Below are positions 25,694-32,963 of a DNA stretch of 64,000 bases, piece by piece. The DNA comes from Clavibacter michiganensis subsp. insidiosus (GTDB lineage: Bacteria > Actinomycetota > Actinomycetes > Actinomycetales > Microbacteriaceae), in the NCBI RefSeq assembly GCF_002240565.1, contig NZ_MZMO01000001.1, positions 1,488,001 to 1,552,000 on the forward strand, in the 5' to 3' direction. The notes under the pieces are model-generated. The model was not told the DNA's origin and ran no database searches. It saw only the letters and a program-made list of their open reading frames with translations. Position numbers and translations under genes: made by a program. Position 1 is the first letter of the stretch. Every line of letters begins with the position of its first letter.

Positions 25694-26761
25694 TGTACTG
25701 AGTCATCACGTTGGTGACACTCGGGCCGCGGGCGTCAGCCCGTGGCTCGAGTGGATTCGTTCAGTGTTGTAGTGCTGGATCCACGGATCAAGGGCGTCGG
25801 TTCTGGCTTGGTTGCTGGTGAAGGGTTGCCGGTAGGCCCACTCGGTCGCGAGGGTGCGGTTGAAGCGTTCGACCTTGCCGTTCTGCCAGGGGCAGTGCGG
25901 GCGGATGAACTTCTGCCTCGCACCGAGCTGCGTGACCGCGTTCTGGAACGCGGCCGAGTGCCGGTAGGCGAACGCGTTGTCCGTCAGGACCCGTTCGATG
26001 CGGGTGATGCCGTGCTCGGCGAAGTACGCCGCGGCCCGGGTCAGGAACCCTGCCGCGGTCACGCCCTTCTCGTCCGGGTGGATCTCCGCGTAGGCGAGGC
26101 GGGTGTGGTCATCGACCACGGCGTGGACGTAATCGAACCCGATCCCACGACCACGAACCTGTTCGCTGCGGCCATGCGCCCGCCAGCCGCCGCCGTCCGG
26201 GATCCGGCCGAGCTTCTTCACGTCGACGTGGATCAGGTCGCCGGGATGCTCATGCTCGTACCGGTTTGCCGTCGACCGGGATGCCCGGATCACGGCCCCG
26301 GTGACGGGGTCCAACCATGCCAACGGCGGTGCCCCGTGCCGCCGCAGGACGCGGGAGATCGTGCGGGCTGGAACACCGGTCACCGGCGCCAACCGGGCAG
26401 GACCTGATCGCAATCGGGTCCTCGCTTCCACGACGGCTCGTTCTCGTTCCGGGCTCGTCCTCGTCGGCACCCGTCTCGGCCTCGAGGACCGGTCCGACAA
26501 GCCTTCGAAACCCTCGGACCGGAACCGATTCACCCACCGATGCGCGCACTGACGCGACACACCGAGTTCGCGCGCGACATGCGAGACCGGCCGACGATCC
26601 TCGACCACCCGCCGCACGAGGAGAACCCTCCCGTGAACCGTCAGACGAGCATTAGCGTGGGACATCGAGGCCTCCTGGCAGTGGCAGAACTAGACAGCTC
26701 CATCAAGCCAGGAGGCCTCCTCACACGCCCCGAAGTGTCACCAACGTCATGGCCGGGTACA
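25694..26761 (-). mobile_element. IS481-family insertion sequence, copy 1 (1,068 bp)
   Basis: Both ends begin TGTAC and share imperfect terminal inverted repeats of about 28 bp; the common block ACGTTGGTGACAC sits 15 bp in from each end. One transposase gene on the minus strand fills the element. It is inserted into a CTAG that formed the shared stop of two convergent genes. A second copy at 39938 differs by one silent base as far as could be read. The size, TGT ends and CTAG target fit the IS481 family; Clavibacter IS1121-type elements are candidates, but the name was not verified. Confidence 0.9.
25706..26665 (-). CDS. IS481-family transposase (copy 1)
   Basis: A 319-residue transposase. 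The N-terminal winged helix has DRRPVSHVARELGVSRQCA and HRWVNRFRSEG. The rve-type catalytic core has Asp148 (LIHVDVKK), Asp229 (RVLTDNAFAYRHS) and Glu266 (QNGKVERFNRTL), the expected DDE triad. It is full length without frameshift, so probably active. The ATG at 26665 lies about 96 bp inside the right end of the element. Confidence 0.93.
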   Translation of the reverse strand: MSHANARLTVHGRVLLVRRVVEDRRPVSHVARELGVSRQCAHRWVNRFRSEGFEGLSDRSSRPRRVPTRTSPERERAVVEARTRLRSGPARLAPVTGVPARTISRVLRRHGAPPLAWLDPVTGAVIRASRSTANRYEHEHPGDLIHVDVKKLGRIPDGGGWRAHGRSEQVRGRGIGFDYVHAVVDDHTRLAYAEIHPDEKGVTAAGFLTRAAAYFAEHGITRIERVLTDNAFAYRHSAAFQNAVTQLGARQKFIRPHCPWQNGKVERFNRTLATEWAYRQPFTSNQARTDALDPWIQHYNTERIHSSHGLTPAARVSPT

Positions 26762-26767
26762 GCTAGA
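26762..26767. repeat. Target site flank of IS copy 1, right (GCTAGA)
   Basis: It contains the duplicated CTAG, which also supplies the TAG stop of the S4 protein. Confidence 0.55.
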
Positions 26768-27188
26768 GCACGCGGACGCCGTCCGGGTCGCGCAGCCGCT
26801 CGATCTCGCGTCGGTCGCGCTTCGTCGGGCGCCCGGCGCCGCGGTCGCGCACGACCGTCGCGGGCACGGCGTCGCGCGGCGGCGGCGGAGTGAGGTCGGT
26901 CATCGCCTCCGCGGCGATCGTGGGCCCGACGCGCTTCACGAGCGTGCGGCGCACCACGAGGATCCGCTCGGCGCCCGCCACGCGCACGCGCACCTCGTCG
27001 CCGGGCCGCACCGACTGCGACGCCTTCGCGCGCTCGTCGCCGACCTTCACGTGCCCGGCACGGCAGGCGGCGGTGGCCTGGGACCGCGTCTTGTAGACGC
27101 GGACGGCCCAGAGCCAGCTGTCGACCCGGACCGCGGCCTGCACGCCGGCCGCGACCGACGAGGCGGGCGGGGCGGCGTCGGACGGCAT
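26763..27188 (-). CDS. S4-domain RNA-binding protein (Hsp15-like)
   Basis: A 141-residue protein. The S4 fold is clear: VRVDSWLWAVRVYKTRSQA, ACRAGHVKVGDERAKASQ and VRPGDEVRVR. Hsp15-type proteins bind nascent-chain-bearing 50S subunits in stalled ribosomes. The C-terminal tail is basic (GRPTKRDRREIERLRD). The stop codon lies within the IS481 target duplication, so the reading frame is unchanged. TAGGGT 6 nt before the ATG at 27188 indicates a leaderless transcript that diverges from the amine oxidase gene. Confidence 0.82.
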   Translation of the reverse strand: MPSDAAPPASSVAAGVQAAVRVDSWLWAVRVYKTRSQATAACRAGHVKVGDERAKASQSVRPGDEVRVRVAGAERILVVRRTLVKRVGPTIAAEAMTDLTPPPPRDAVPATVVRDRGAGRPTKRDRREIERLRDPDGVRVL

Positions 27189-27194
27189 GCTCCG

Positions 27195-27200
27195 ACCCTA
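27195..27200 (-). promoter_or_regulatory. -10 box TAGGGT, leaderless start
   Basis: TAGGGT on the minus strand ends 6 nt before the ATG at 27188 and faces away from the box at 27217-27222. Confidence 0.5.
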
Positions 27201-27216
27201 GGCGACGGCTCCCCGG

Positions 27217-27222
27217 TACGCT
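27217..27222 (+). promoter_or_regulatory. -10 box TACGCT, near-leaderless start
   Basis: TACGCT ends 9 nt before the ATG at 27232. Confidence 0.45.
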
Positions 27223-27231
27223 GGCCCGAGC

Positions 27232-28725
27232 ATGTCGATCTCCCGCCGCACCCTCCTCACCGCGTCCGTGTCGGGGCTGTCGCTCCTCGGGCTCGCGGCG
27301 TGCACGCGGACTGCTCCGACACCCGCGACCCCCACGGCCAGTCCCTCGCCGACCCCGACCCCCACGTCCACCGTGCGCGCGGCCGGGCTCCCGGAGCCGG
27401 TGGCCTTCGCGCGCTCCGACTGGGCGGGCGACCCGTTCGCGCGCGGATCCGGCAGCTTCCTCCGCCCCGGCGCCACGACCGCCGACCGCGAGGCGCTCGC
27501 CCGCCCCGTCGAGGACCGGGTGTTCTTCGCCGGCGAGGCCACGAGCGCCGACCGACCCGGCACGGTCGCCGGCGCCTACGCCTCGGGGATCCGCGCGGCG
27601 GGCGAGGTGGATCGCGCGGGCGCCGGGTCCGAGCGCGTCGCGGTCGTGGGCGCCGGCATCGCGGGCACGGCGGCCGCCCGCGCCCTCCGCGACGCCGGGC
27701 ACGACGTGGTGCTCGTCGAGGCCCGCGCCGAGCTCGGCGGCCGGATCCGCGCGGCCGGCGGCACGGACTGGCCGTACCCCGCGGAGCTCGGCGCCCTCTG
27801 GATCGCCGCCGACCACGACGACCTGCTGCGCGACGCGCTCGAGTCCGCCGGCATCACGCGCTACGGCCTCGCGCTCGTCGCCGAGAGCCGCGGACCCGAC
27901 GGCGCGGTGCTGGATCCCTCGACCGCCGGATCCGACGCCCTCGCCGCCGCGCAGGTCCGCGCCCGCGCGCGGCCCGGCGCCGTCAGCCTCGCCGCGGCCC
28001 TGCGCGAGACCGGCGGCGACGCGCTCTCCACCGAGGGCGGCGCCGCCTCGCCCGCCGCCCGCCTCGCCGCGCTCCTCGCCACCGACGTGGCGATCGCCCA
28101 CGGCGCGGCGCCCGACGAGCTCTCGGGCGCGCGCGGCCTCGACGAGCCGGCGCCCGTCGGCAACGTCGCCGTCACGGGCGGCTTCGCGGGCCTCGTGCAG
28201 CACCTCCTCCGCGACCAGGACATCGACGTGCTGCGGGAGTCCACCGTCTCGCGCATCGCGTACGGCAACGGCCGGGTGGGGCTGCGGCTCGGGTCCGGCG
28301 AGTCGCTGTCGGTCGACCGCGTGGTCGTCACGGTGCCGCTCGGCGTGCTGCAGGAGGGCGCGATCGCGTTCGACCCGGCGCTGCCGTCCTCGCACGACGT
28401 CGCCATCCGCGCGCTCGGCCCCGGCCGCGCCGACCGGATCTGGCTGCGCTTCGCCGAGCCGTTCTGGTCGACGGCCGCCACGGTCTGGACCTCCTACGAC
28501 GCCGGCGGCAGCTTCACGCGCTGGTACAACCTCATGCCGATCTCGGGCGAGCCCGTGCTCATGGCCGAGGTGGGCGCGGCGGCGGCCGAGCGGGTCGCGG
28601 CCATGGACGACCCGGCGCTGCGGTCGGCGGCGCTCCGCACGCTCGCGCCGTTCGCGGATCCGGAGCTCCTCGCGACGGGGACGGCCACTCCGGATCCCGG
28701 CCCGAGCGCCGAGCCGACCCCCTAG
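27232..28725 (+). CDS. Exported FAD-dependent amine oxidase with circularly permuted domain order
   Basis: A 497-residue protein. A twin-arginine-like start (SRRTLL) and lipobox (LGLAAC, Cys24) indicate a secreted lipoprotein; a Pro/Thr spacer follows. Residues 63-126 carry motifs normally found at the C-terminus of flavin amine oxidases (DWAGDPFARGSGSF, VFFAGEATSADRPGTVAGAY, SGIRAA). Only then comes the N-terminal dinucleotide fold: VAVVGAGIAGTAAARAL (GAGIAG at 140-145), VLVEARAELGGRI, and later GGFAGLVQHLL and VVVTVPLGVLQ. The chain ends at LRTLAPFADPELL, just where the normal C-terminal block would begin, then a Pro tail. The order is thus permuted but complete. The substrate is unknown. 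Confidence 0.8.
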   Translation: MSISRRTLLTASVSGLSLLGLAACTRTAPTPATPTASPSPTPTPTSTVRAAGLPEPVAFARSDWAGDPFARGSGSFLRPGATTADREALARPVEDRVFFAGEATSADRPGTVAGAYASGIRAAGEVDRAGAGSERVAVVGAGIAGTAAARALRDAGHDVVLVEARAELGGRIRAAGGTDWPYPAELGALWIAADHDDLLRDALESAGITRYGLALVAESRGPDGAVLDPSTAGSDALAAAQVRARARPGAVSLAAALRETGGDALSTEGGAASPAARLAALLATDVAIAHGAAPDELSGARGLDEPAPVGNVAVTGGFAGLVQHLLRDQDIDVLRESTVSRIAYGNGRVGLRLGSGESLSVDRVVVTVPLGVLQEGAIAFDPALPSSHDVAIRALGPGRADRIWLRFAEPFWSTAATVWTSYDAGGSFTRWYNLMPISGEPVLMAEVGAAAAERVAAMDDPALRSAALRTLAPFADPELLATGTATPDPGPSAEPTP

Positions 28726-29465
28726 GCCGCGGTGCCCGCCGGGCCGTCGCCGAGCGCGTCGCGTCGGCTCTCGCTGCGCGCCAGGCGACGCCGGGTCTCG
28801 GCCATCTCGTACGGCAGCAGCCAACGGACGAAGCTGCTGAGCACCTGCTGAGCCCCTTCGGCGTCGACGCCGATGAGGTCGACGATGCGCGCGATCGCGT
28901 CCTCGTGGGACTCCGCCCGCGCGAGCGTCGCGCCCAGCGCCTCCAGCTCGGCGCCGGCGGCGAGCCGTGCCCGGTCGGCGGTGATCTGCGTCTCGACGGC
29001 GCCGCGGTCGGCGGCCGCTCCGAGAGCGGTGACAGCTCCCGGGACGTGTCGCGCGATCATCGCGGCCGTGACCCGCACCGGCAGCGGGTCGGCCGTGCGG
29101 ATCCCCAGGGAGGGCATCGTCGCGCGTGCCTCGTGCTCGCCGGGCTCGAGGTCGCGCCACTCCGACGTGGCCACGTGGACGGGCACGCGCGTGCTGTCAC
29201 CCGGATCCAGCGGCACGGCGCCGGGCGTCCCGCCGACGAACGCGAAGTCGATGCCGCGGGCGACGCCGCCGGTCGGCGTCAGGCCGCCGACCGTGTGGAA
29301 CGACGCGACGGGCACCCAGCGTGCGTCGCCGACGTTGACCACGTCGACCACGAGGGCCTCCGGATCGGGGTCGTCCCGCACCACCGACGGCCAGCGCAGC
29401 TCGAGCGCCGGCCCTCGTGCCGCGTCGTCGGGTCGGGTAGCGGAGCGTCCGTCGTCGGCGACCAT
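28722..29465 (-). CDS. Hypothetical protein with a beta-sandwich-like N-terminal half
   Basis: The product is 247 residues and not recognised. The N-terminal half (ALELRWPSVVRDD, LVVDVVNVGDARWVPVAS, DPGDSTRVPVHV, LEPGEHEARATMPSLG) reads like an immunoglobulin-type or NPCBM-type beta domain. The C-terminal half is helical (ARLAAGAELEALGATLARAE, IVDLIGVDAEGAQQVL). No signal peptide. Its TAG stop shares the palindrome CTAG (28722-28725) with the convergent amine oxidase gene. Confidence 0.5.
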   Translation of the reverse strand: MVADDGRSATRPDDAARGPALELRWPSVVRDDPDPEALVVDVVNVGDARWVPVASFHTVGGLTPTGGVARGIDFAFVGGTPGAVPLDPGDSTRVPVHVATSEWRDLEPGEHEARATMPSLGIRTADPLPVRVTAAMIARHVPGAVTALGAAADRGAVETQITADRARLAAGAELEALGATLARAESHEDAIARIVDLIGVDAEGAQQVLSSFVRWLLPYEMAETRRRLARSESRRDALGDGPAGTAA

Positions 29466-29522
29466 CCGTCCATGCTGTCACGCGACAGCGCAAGGGAGCC
29501 GGCTGATGCCGTGGTCCGTTCC

Positions 29523-30308
29523 TCAGCGGCGGACGGTCTCCCTGTCGCCCGCGGATCCCCGTGCCCGCCGGGGCGCTGGCGTCCCCGCGGTCTCCGCCAC
29601 CGACTCGTCCTCGGCATCCGACGGCGCGGGCTGTGGGGGTGCCGTCCCGCCCGGCGCGTCGCCGTCGTGCGTCCGCCTCCGGGTCCCGGCATCCGCAGGC
29701 CGCACGCGGCTCAGCGCCACGACGGACGCGGACACCCCCGCCAGCACGCCCGCGACGAGCGCCAGCCACGCGGCGATCTCGAACGGGACCCCGACCTGCG
29801 CGGGATCCAGGAAGAAGTACGGGTACCAGCCGACGCGCGGGCCGCGGACCTCCGTGAACGCGCACCAGGCCACGGGGAAGAGCATCGCCCAGCCGACGGC
29901 CTTCCACGTGACGCGCGGGCGGCCGGGAGCGAGGGTCCAGTCGAGGAGCGCGTAGGCGGGGATCACGAAGTGCAGCAGCCGGCTCGACCACGGCACCTCG
30001 ACGTAGTACGCCTGCGAGCTCGACTCCAGCACGATGAGGCCGAAGACCACGCCGGACACCACGACGTAGCTGAGCACCACGGCGCGCACGGCGGCCAGGA
30101 GCGGCGGCTCGACGCGGCCGCGCAGCGCGTGCAGGCCGGACGCCGCGAGCACGACGACGCCGGCCATGCCGCTCTGCGTCGTGAAGTAGCTGAACCAGTT
30201 CTCGGCCGCGAAGGTCGTGAAGCCCTGCACGTAGTCGAAGTCGGCGACGAGCGCGGCGACCACGACGATCGCGGCGACCAGGCGCACGCCACCGAGGATC
30301 CTCTGCAC
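29523..30308 (-). CDS. Pr6Pr-family membrane protein, six TM
   Basis: A 261-residue protein. Six hydrophobic helices with FSYFTTQSGMAGVVVLAA near the second helix, PWSSRLLHFVIPAYALLDW, and AFTEVRGPRVGWYPYFFLDP. These match the Pr6Pr/androgen-induced-gene-1-like membrane family, whose bacterial members are uncharacterised. The last 70 residues are a disordered, Pro/Ala/Arg-rich cytoplasmic tail. GTG at 30308 is the first start before the first helix. Confidence 0.65.
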   Translation of the reverse strand: MQRILGGVRLVAAIVVVAALVADFDYVQGFTTFAAENWFSYFTTQSGMAGVVVLAASGLHALRGRVEPPLLAAVRAVVLSYVVVSGVVFGLIVLESSSQAYYVEVPWSSRLLHFVIPAYALLDWTLAPGRPRVTWKAVGWAMLFPVAWCAFTEVRGPRVGWYPYFFLDPAQVGVPFEIAAWLALVAGVLAGVSASVVALSRVRPADAGTRRRTHDGDAPGGTAPPQPAPSDAEDESVAETAGTPAPRRARGSAGDRETVRR

Positions 30309-30415
30309 GTGACTCCGATCGTGGCCGGCACCGGGCAGGCCAGCCGCGTCCAGTGTACGAACGAGGTCTCACGATCGGCTCCGTGCCCTCGCGCGTCGCG
30401 GGCGGGAGCGGCAGG

Positions 30416-31432
30416 ATGACGCGCATGAGCCCTTCATCGCGATCCACCAGCCAGCAGGTGCAGTTCGGGTCCTTCGGCGGCGTCGACGTCCTCGAGGTCG
30501 TCGACATCCCGCGTCCGTCGCCCGGCCCCGGGGAGGTCCTCGTCGAGGTCTTCGCGGCGGGCATCAACCACATCGAGGCGTACATCCGGCAGGGCCGCTT
30601 CCCCGACGAGGTGCCGACCGCGTTCCCGAACGGGCAGGGCAGCGACTTCGCCGGGTGCATCGCGGCCGTCGGCGAGGGCGTCACCCGCTTCCGGAAGGGC
30701 CAGGACGTCCTCGGCCACACCGTCATGGCCGCGCACGCGACGCACGTGGTCGTGCCCGCGGGCAACGTCGTCCTGAAGCCCGCGCAGCTCCCGTGGGAGG
30801 TCGCGGGCGGCCTCTTCCTCGCGGGCCTCGTCGCGCACGACGTGCTGCACGCCGTCACGGTCGGCGAGGGCGACACGCGCGTCGTCACCGCCGCGGCGGG
30901 CGGTGTCGGCAGCATCGAGGCGCAGCTCGCGATGCGGCGCGGCGCCCGCGTCATCGGCACGTGCGGCGAGCGGAACTTCGACTACCTGCGCCAGATCGGC
31001 GTCACCCCGGTGGTCTACGGCGACGGCCTCGCCGACCGGATCCGCGCGGCGGCCCCGAACGGCGTGCAGGGCTTCGTCGACAACTTCGGCGGCGGCGAGC
31101 CCGTGGCCGAGGAGCTGGGCGTGGCGGGGAAGCGCTTCAGCTCGAGCGACGACCGCCGGGAGCTCGAGCTCGAGGCCGTCCTGCCGCCCGTGGAGGAGGA
31201 CGACGTCCACCGCTCCCGCACGCTCGCGACGGTCGCGGACCTCGCGGCCAAGCGCGAGGTCGACGTGCTCGTCTCCGGCTTCTACCCGCTGGCGGAGGTG
31301 CAGGACGCGTTCGACGACCTGGAGCGCCGGCACGCCCGAGGCAAGATCGTGCTCGGCATGCGGCCCGTGCACTACCCGGGCGACCGGCGCAGCACGGCGA
31401 AGGCGCGCGACGTGGCGGAGGGGCGGGCCTGA
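30416..31432 (+). CDS. Zinc-independent MDR-type quinone oxidoreductase
   Basis: A 338-residue medium-chain dehydrogenase/reductase. The N-terminal GroES-like part has PSPGPGEVLVEVFAAGINHIE and GQGSDFAGCIAAVGEGV. The NADPH-binding Rossmann fold has TAAAGGVGSIEAQLA, and the C-terminus has LAEVQDAFDDLERRHARGKIVL. The zinc-ligand Cys/His set of alcohol dehydrogenases is absent, which fits quinone oxidoreductase-type enzymes. A second in-frame ATG lies 3 codons on (30425) and is also possible; GGGAG 7 nt before the first favours 30416. Confidence 0.8.
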   Translation: MTRMSPSSRSTSQQVQFGSFGGVDVLEVVDIPRPSPGPGEVLVEVFAAGINHIEAYIRQGRFPDEVPTAFPNGQGSDFAGCIAAVGEGVTRFRKGQDVLGHTVMAAHATHVVVPAGNVVLKPAQLPWEVAGGLFLAGLVAHDVLHAVTVGEGDTRVVTAAAGGVGSIEAQLAMRRGARVIGTCGERNFDYLRQIGVTPVVYGDGLADRIRAAAPNGVQGFVDNFGGGEPVAEELGVAGKRFSSSDDRRELELEAVLPPVEEDDVHRSRTLATVADLAAKREVDVLVSGFYPLAEVQDAFDDLERRHARGKIVLGMRPVHYPGDRRSTAKARDVAEGRA

Positions 31433-31486
31433 CGCGCCGCGCGTGATGCGCACCGGGTGACGCGCGCCGGGTGACGCCCGCCGCGG

Positions 31487-31966
31487 TCAGCGCGCGACGA
31501 CCTCGGCGGGCTCGGGCTCCGTCGGGGATTCGATGTGCGCCTCGCGCCAGCGCAGCAGGTCGCGCACCGCGGGGGACTCGTCGCACTCGAGCATCGCGAC
31601 GGCGGCGCGCGGCGTCTGGTCGTTGACGGCGAGCCAGGAGCGCACGCGCTCGGAGGTGTCGCCCACGAGCATCGTGAGCACGGCCGCCGGCGCCTGCGGG
31701 TTGCGGGCGAGGCACGCGCGGACGCCCTCGTCGGCGTCGCGCGCCAGGGCCCGCTGCACGTCCTCGGGCGCGTGGAGGCTGCTCGCCACGCTCTCCCGCA
31801 CCTTGGGGTCGCGGTGCTCGGCGAGCAGGCGCAGCCGGCGGATCTTGCTGGGCGTGACCTCGGGCGCGGGATGCAGCGCGGCGGCCTGCTCCGCGGTGAG
31901 GACGGCGGGCGCGGTCCGGTGCAGGGCCTCGAGCTGCGCGGCGGTGGTGAACCTGATGCACGACAT
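31487..31966 (-). CDS. HEAT-like / variant leucine-rich repeat protein
   Basis: A 159-residue protein of about five 20-24-residue helical repeats: LAEHRDPKVRESVASSLHAP, LARDADEGVRACLARNPQAP, LVGDTSERVRSWLAVNDQTP, LECDESPAVRDLLRW. This pattern is that of variant leucine-rich or HEAT-like repeats, used for protein binding. A TAGCGT box 6 nt before the ATG at 31966 supports the start and a leaderless mRNA. No partner can be inferred. Confidence 0.65.
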   Translation of the reverse strand: MSCIRFTTAAQLEALHRTAPAVLTAEQAAALHPAPEVTPSKIRRLRLLAEHRDPKVRESVASSLHAPEDVQRALARDADEGVRACLARNPQAPAAVLTMLVGDTSERVRSWLAVNDQTPRAAVAMLECDESPAVRDLLRWREAHIESPTEPEPAEVVAR

Positions 31967-31972
31967 GCCCCG

Positions 31973-31978
31973 ACGCTA
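31973..31978 (-). promoter_or_regulatory. -10 box TAGCGT, leaderless start
   Basis: TAGCGT on the minus strand ends 6 nt before the ATG at 31966. Confidence 0.5.
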
Positions 31979-32006
31979 TCGAAGGTGCCCGTGAGATGGT
32001 GGATCC

Positions 32007-32963
32007 ATGACCGCCGAGCGCCCGCCCGAGCCCCCGCGCGGGGCGCAGCGCGACAGCGGAGACGCGTGGGTGGAGGGCCCCGACGGCCAGCGGTTCTGGG
32101 GCGCGTTCGGCGCGGCCGGCCTGCTCGTGCACGACCCGGATCGCGGCGTCCTCCTCCAGCACCGCGTCGCGTGGAGCCACCACGGCGGCACGTGGGGACT
32201 GCCCGGCGGCGCCCGGCACGCGGGCGAGTCCGCGGTCGACGGCGCCGCGCGCGAGGCGGCCGAGGAGGCGGGGGTGCCGCCCGCGGGGATCCGGCCCGTG
32301 CTGGCGACCGTGCTCGACCTCGGCTTCTGGAGCTACACGACCGTCACCGCCCGCGTCCTCTGCCCGTTCGAGCCGCGCGTCGCGGACGCCGAGAGCATCG
32401 AGCTGCGCTGGGTGCCGGTCGACGAGGTCGACGGCCGCGAGCTGCATCCCGGGTTCGGCCGGGCCTGGCCGATGCTGCGCGGCGAGCTCGCGCGCGAGGT
32501 GACGCTGGTCGTCGACACCGCGAACCTGCTCGGCTCCCGGCCGGACGGCTGGTGGCGCGACCGCGCCGGATCCACCACCAATCTCCTCGTCGAGCTCGAC
32601 GGGCTGGCGCGCGACGGCCTCCCCGCCGCCGACCTCGGGCTGCCGGGCGACGTGAGGTGGCCGGACGTGGTGGCCGTCGTGGAGGGGCACGCGCGGGACG
32701 CATCGCTGCCGGCGGCGCCCGTCGCGGATCCCGCGTCGCCCGTGCTGCGCGCACCCGGCGTCGCGGTGGTCGAGGCCGCGGCGGACGGCGACGGCGAGAT
32801 CGTGCGCGTCGTCGGCGCCGCGCGGGACGACGGCCGCGAGGTCGTGGTGGTCACGGCGGACCGCGGGCTCGTCGCGCGGGTCGAGGCGCTCGGCGCCCGG
32901 GTCGTCGGGCCCGGCCGGGTCCGCGCGCTGCTCGACGCGCGCGCGGACCGCGACGCGGGCTAG
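32007..32963 (+). CDS. NUDIX hydrolase fused to a NYN/PIN-like domain
   Basis: A 318-residue protein. Residues 30-150 are a NUDIX domain: WGLPGGARHAGES and AAREAAEEAGV give the box G-x5-E-x7-REAxEEAG. From about residue 168 a second domain starts with VTLVVDTANLLGSRPDGWWR, then WPDVVAVVEGHA and REVVVVTADRGLVARV, ending RVRALLD. The Asp-Asn start, the middle VVEGHA and the VTADRG strand resemble NYN/PIN-type ribonuclease folds. A nucleotide-pyrophosphatase joined to a possible RNase suggests RNA or nucleotide clean-up; this is inference. The TAG stop shares CTAG (32960-32963) with the convergent gene. Confidence 0.7.
   Translation: MTAERPPEPPRGAQRDSGDAWVEGPDGQRFWGAFGAAGLLVHDPDRGVLLQHRVAWSHHGGTWGLPGGARHAGESAVDGAAREAAEEAGVPPAGIRPVLATVLDLGFWSYTTVTARVLCPFEPRVADAESIELRWVPVDEVDGRELHPGFGRAWPMLRGELAREVTLVVDTANLLGSRPDGWWRDRAGSTTNLLVELDGLARDGLPAADLGLPGDVRWPDVVAVVEGHARDASLPAAPVADPASPVLRAPGVAVVEAAADGDGEIVRVVGAARDDGREVVVVTADRGLVARVEALGARVVGPGRVRALLDARADRDAG

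Noticed and set aside
25742..26655. Plus-strand open frames inside IS copy 1 (and the same in copy 2)
   Set aside because: They are antisense to an intact DDE transposase and lack motifs.
31433..31486. Short repeats of the type CCGGGTGACGC after the quinone oxidoreductase
   Set aside because: Only two or three imperfect 12-bp units, without CRISPR-like spacing or known function.
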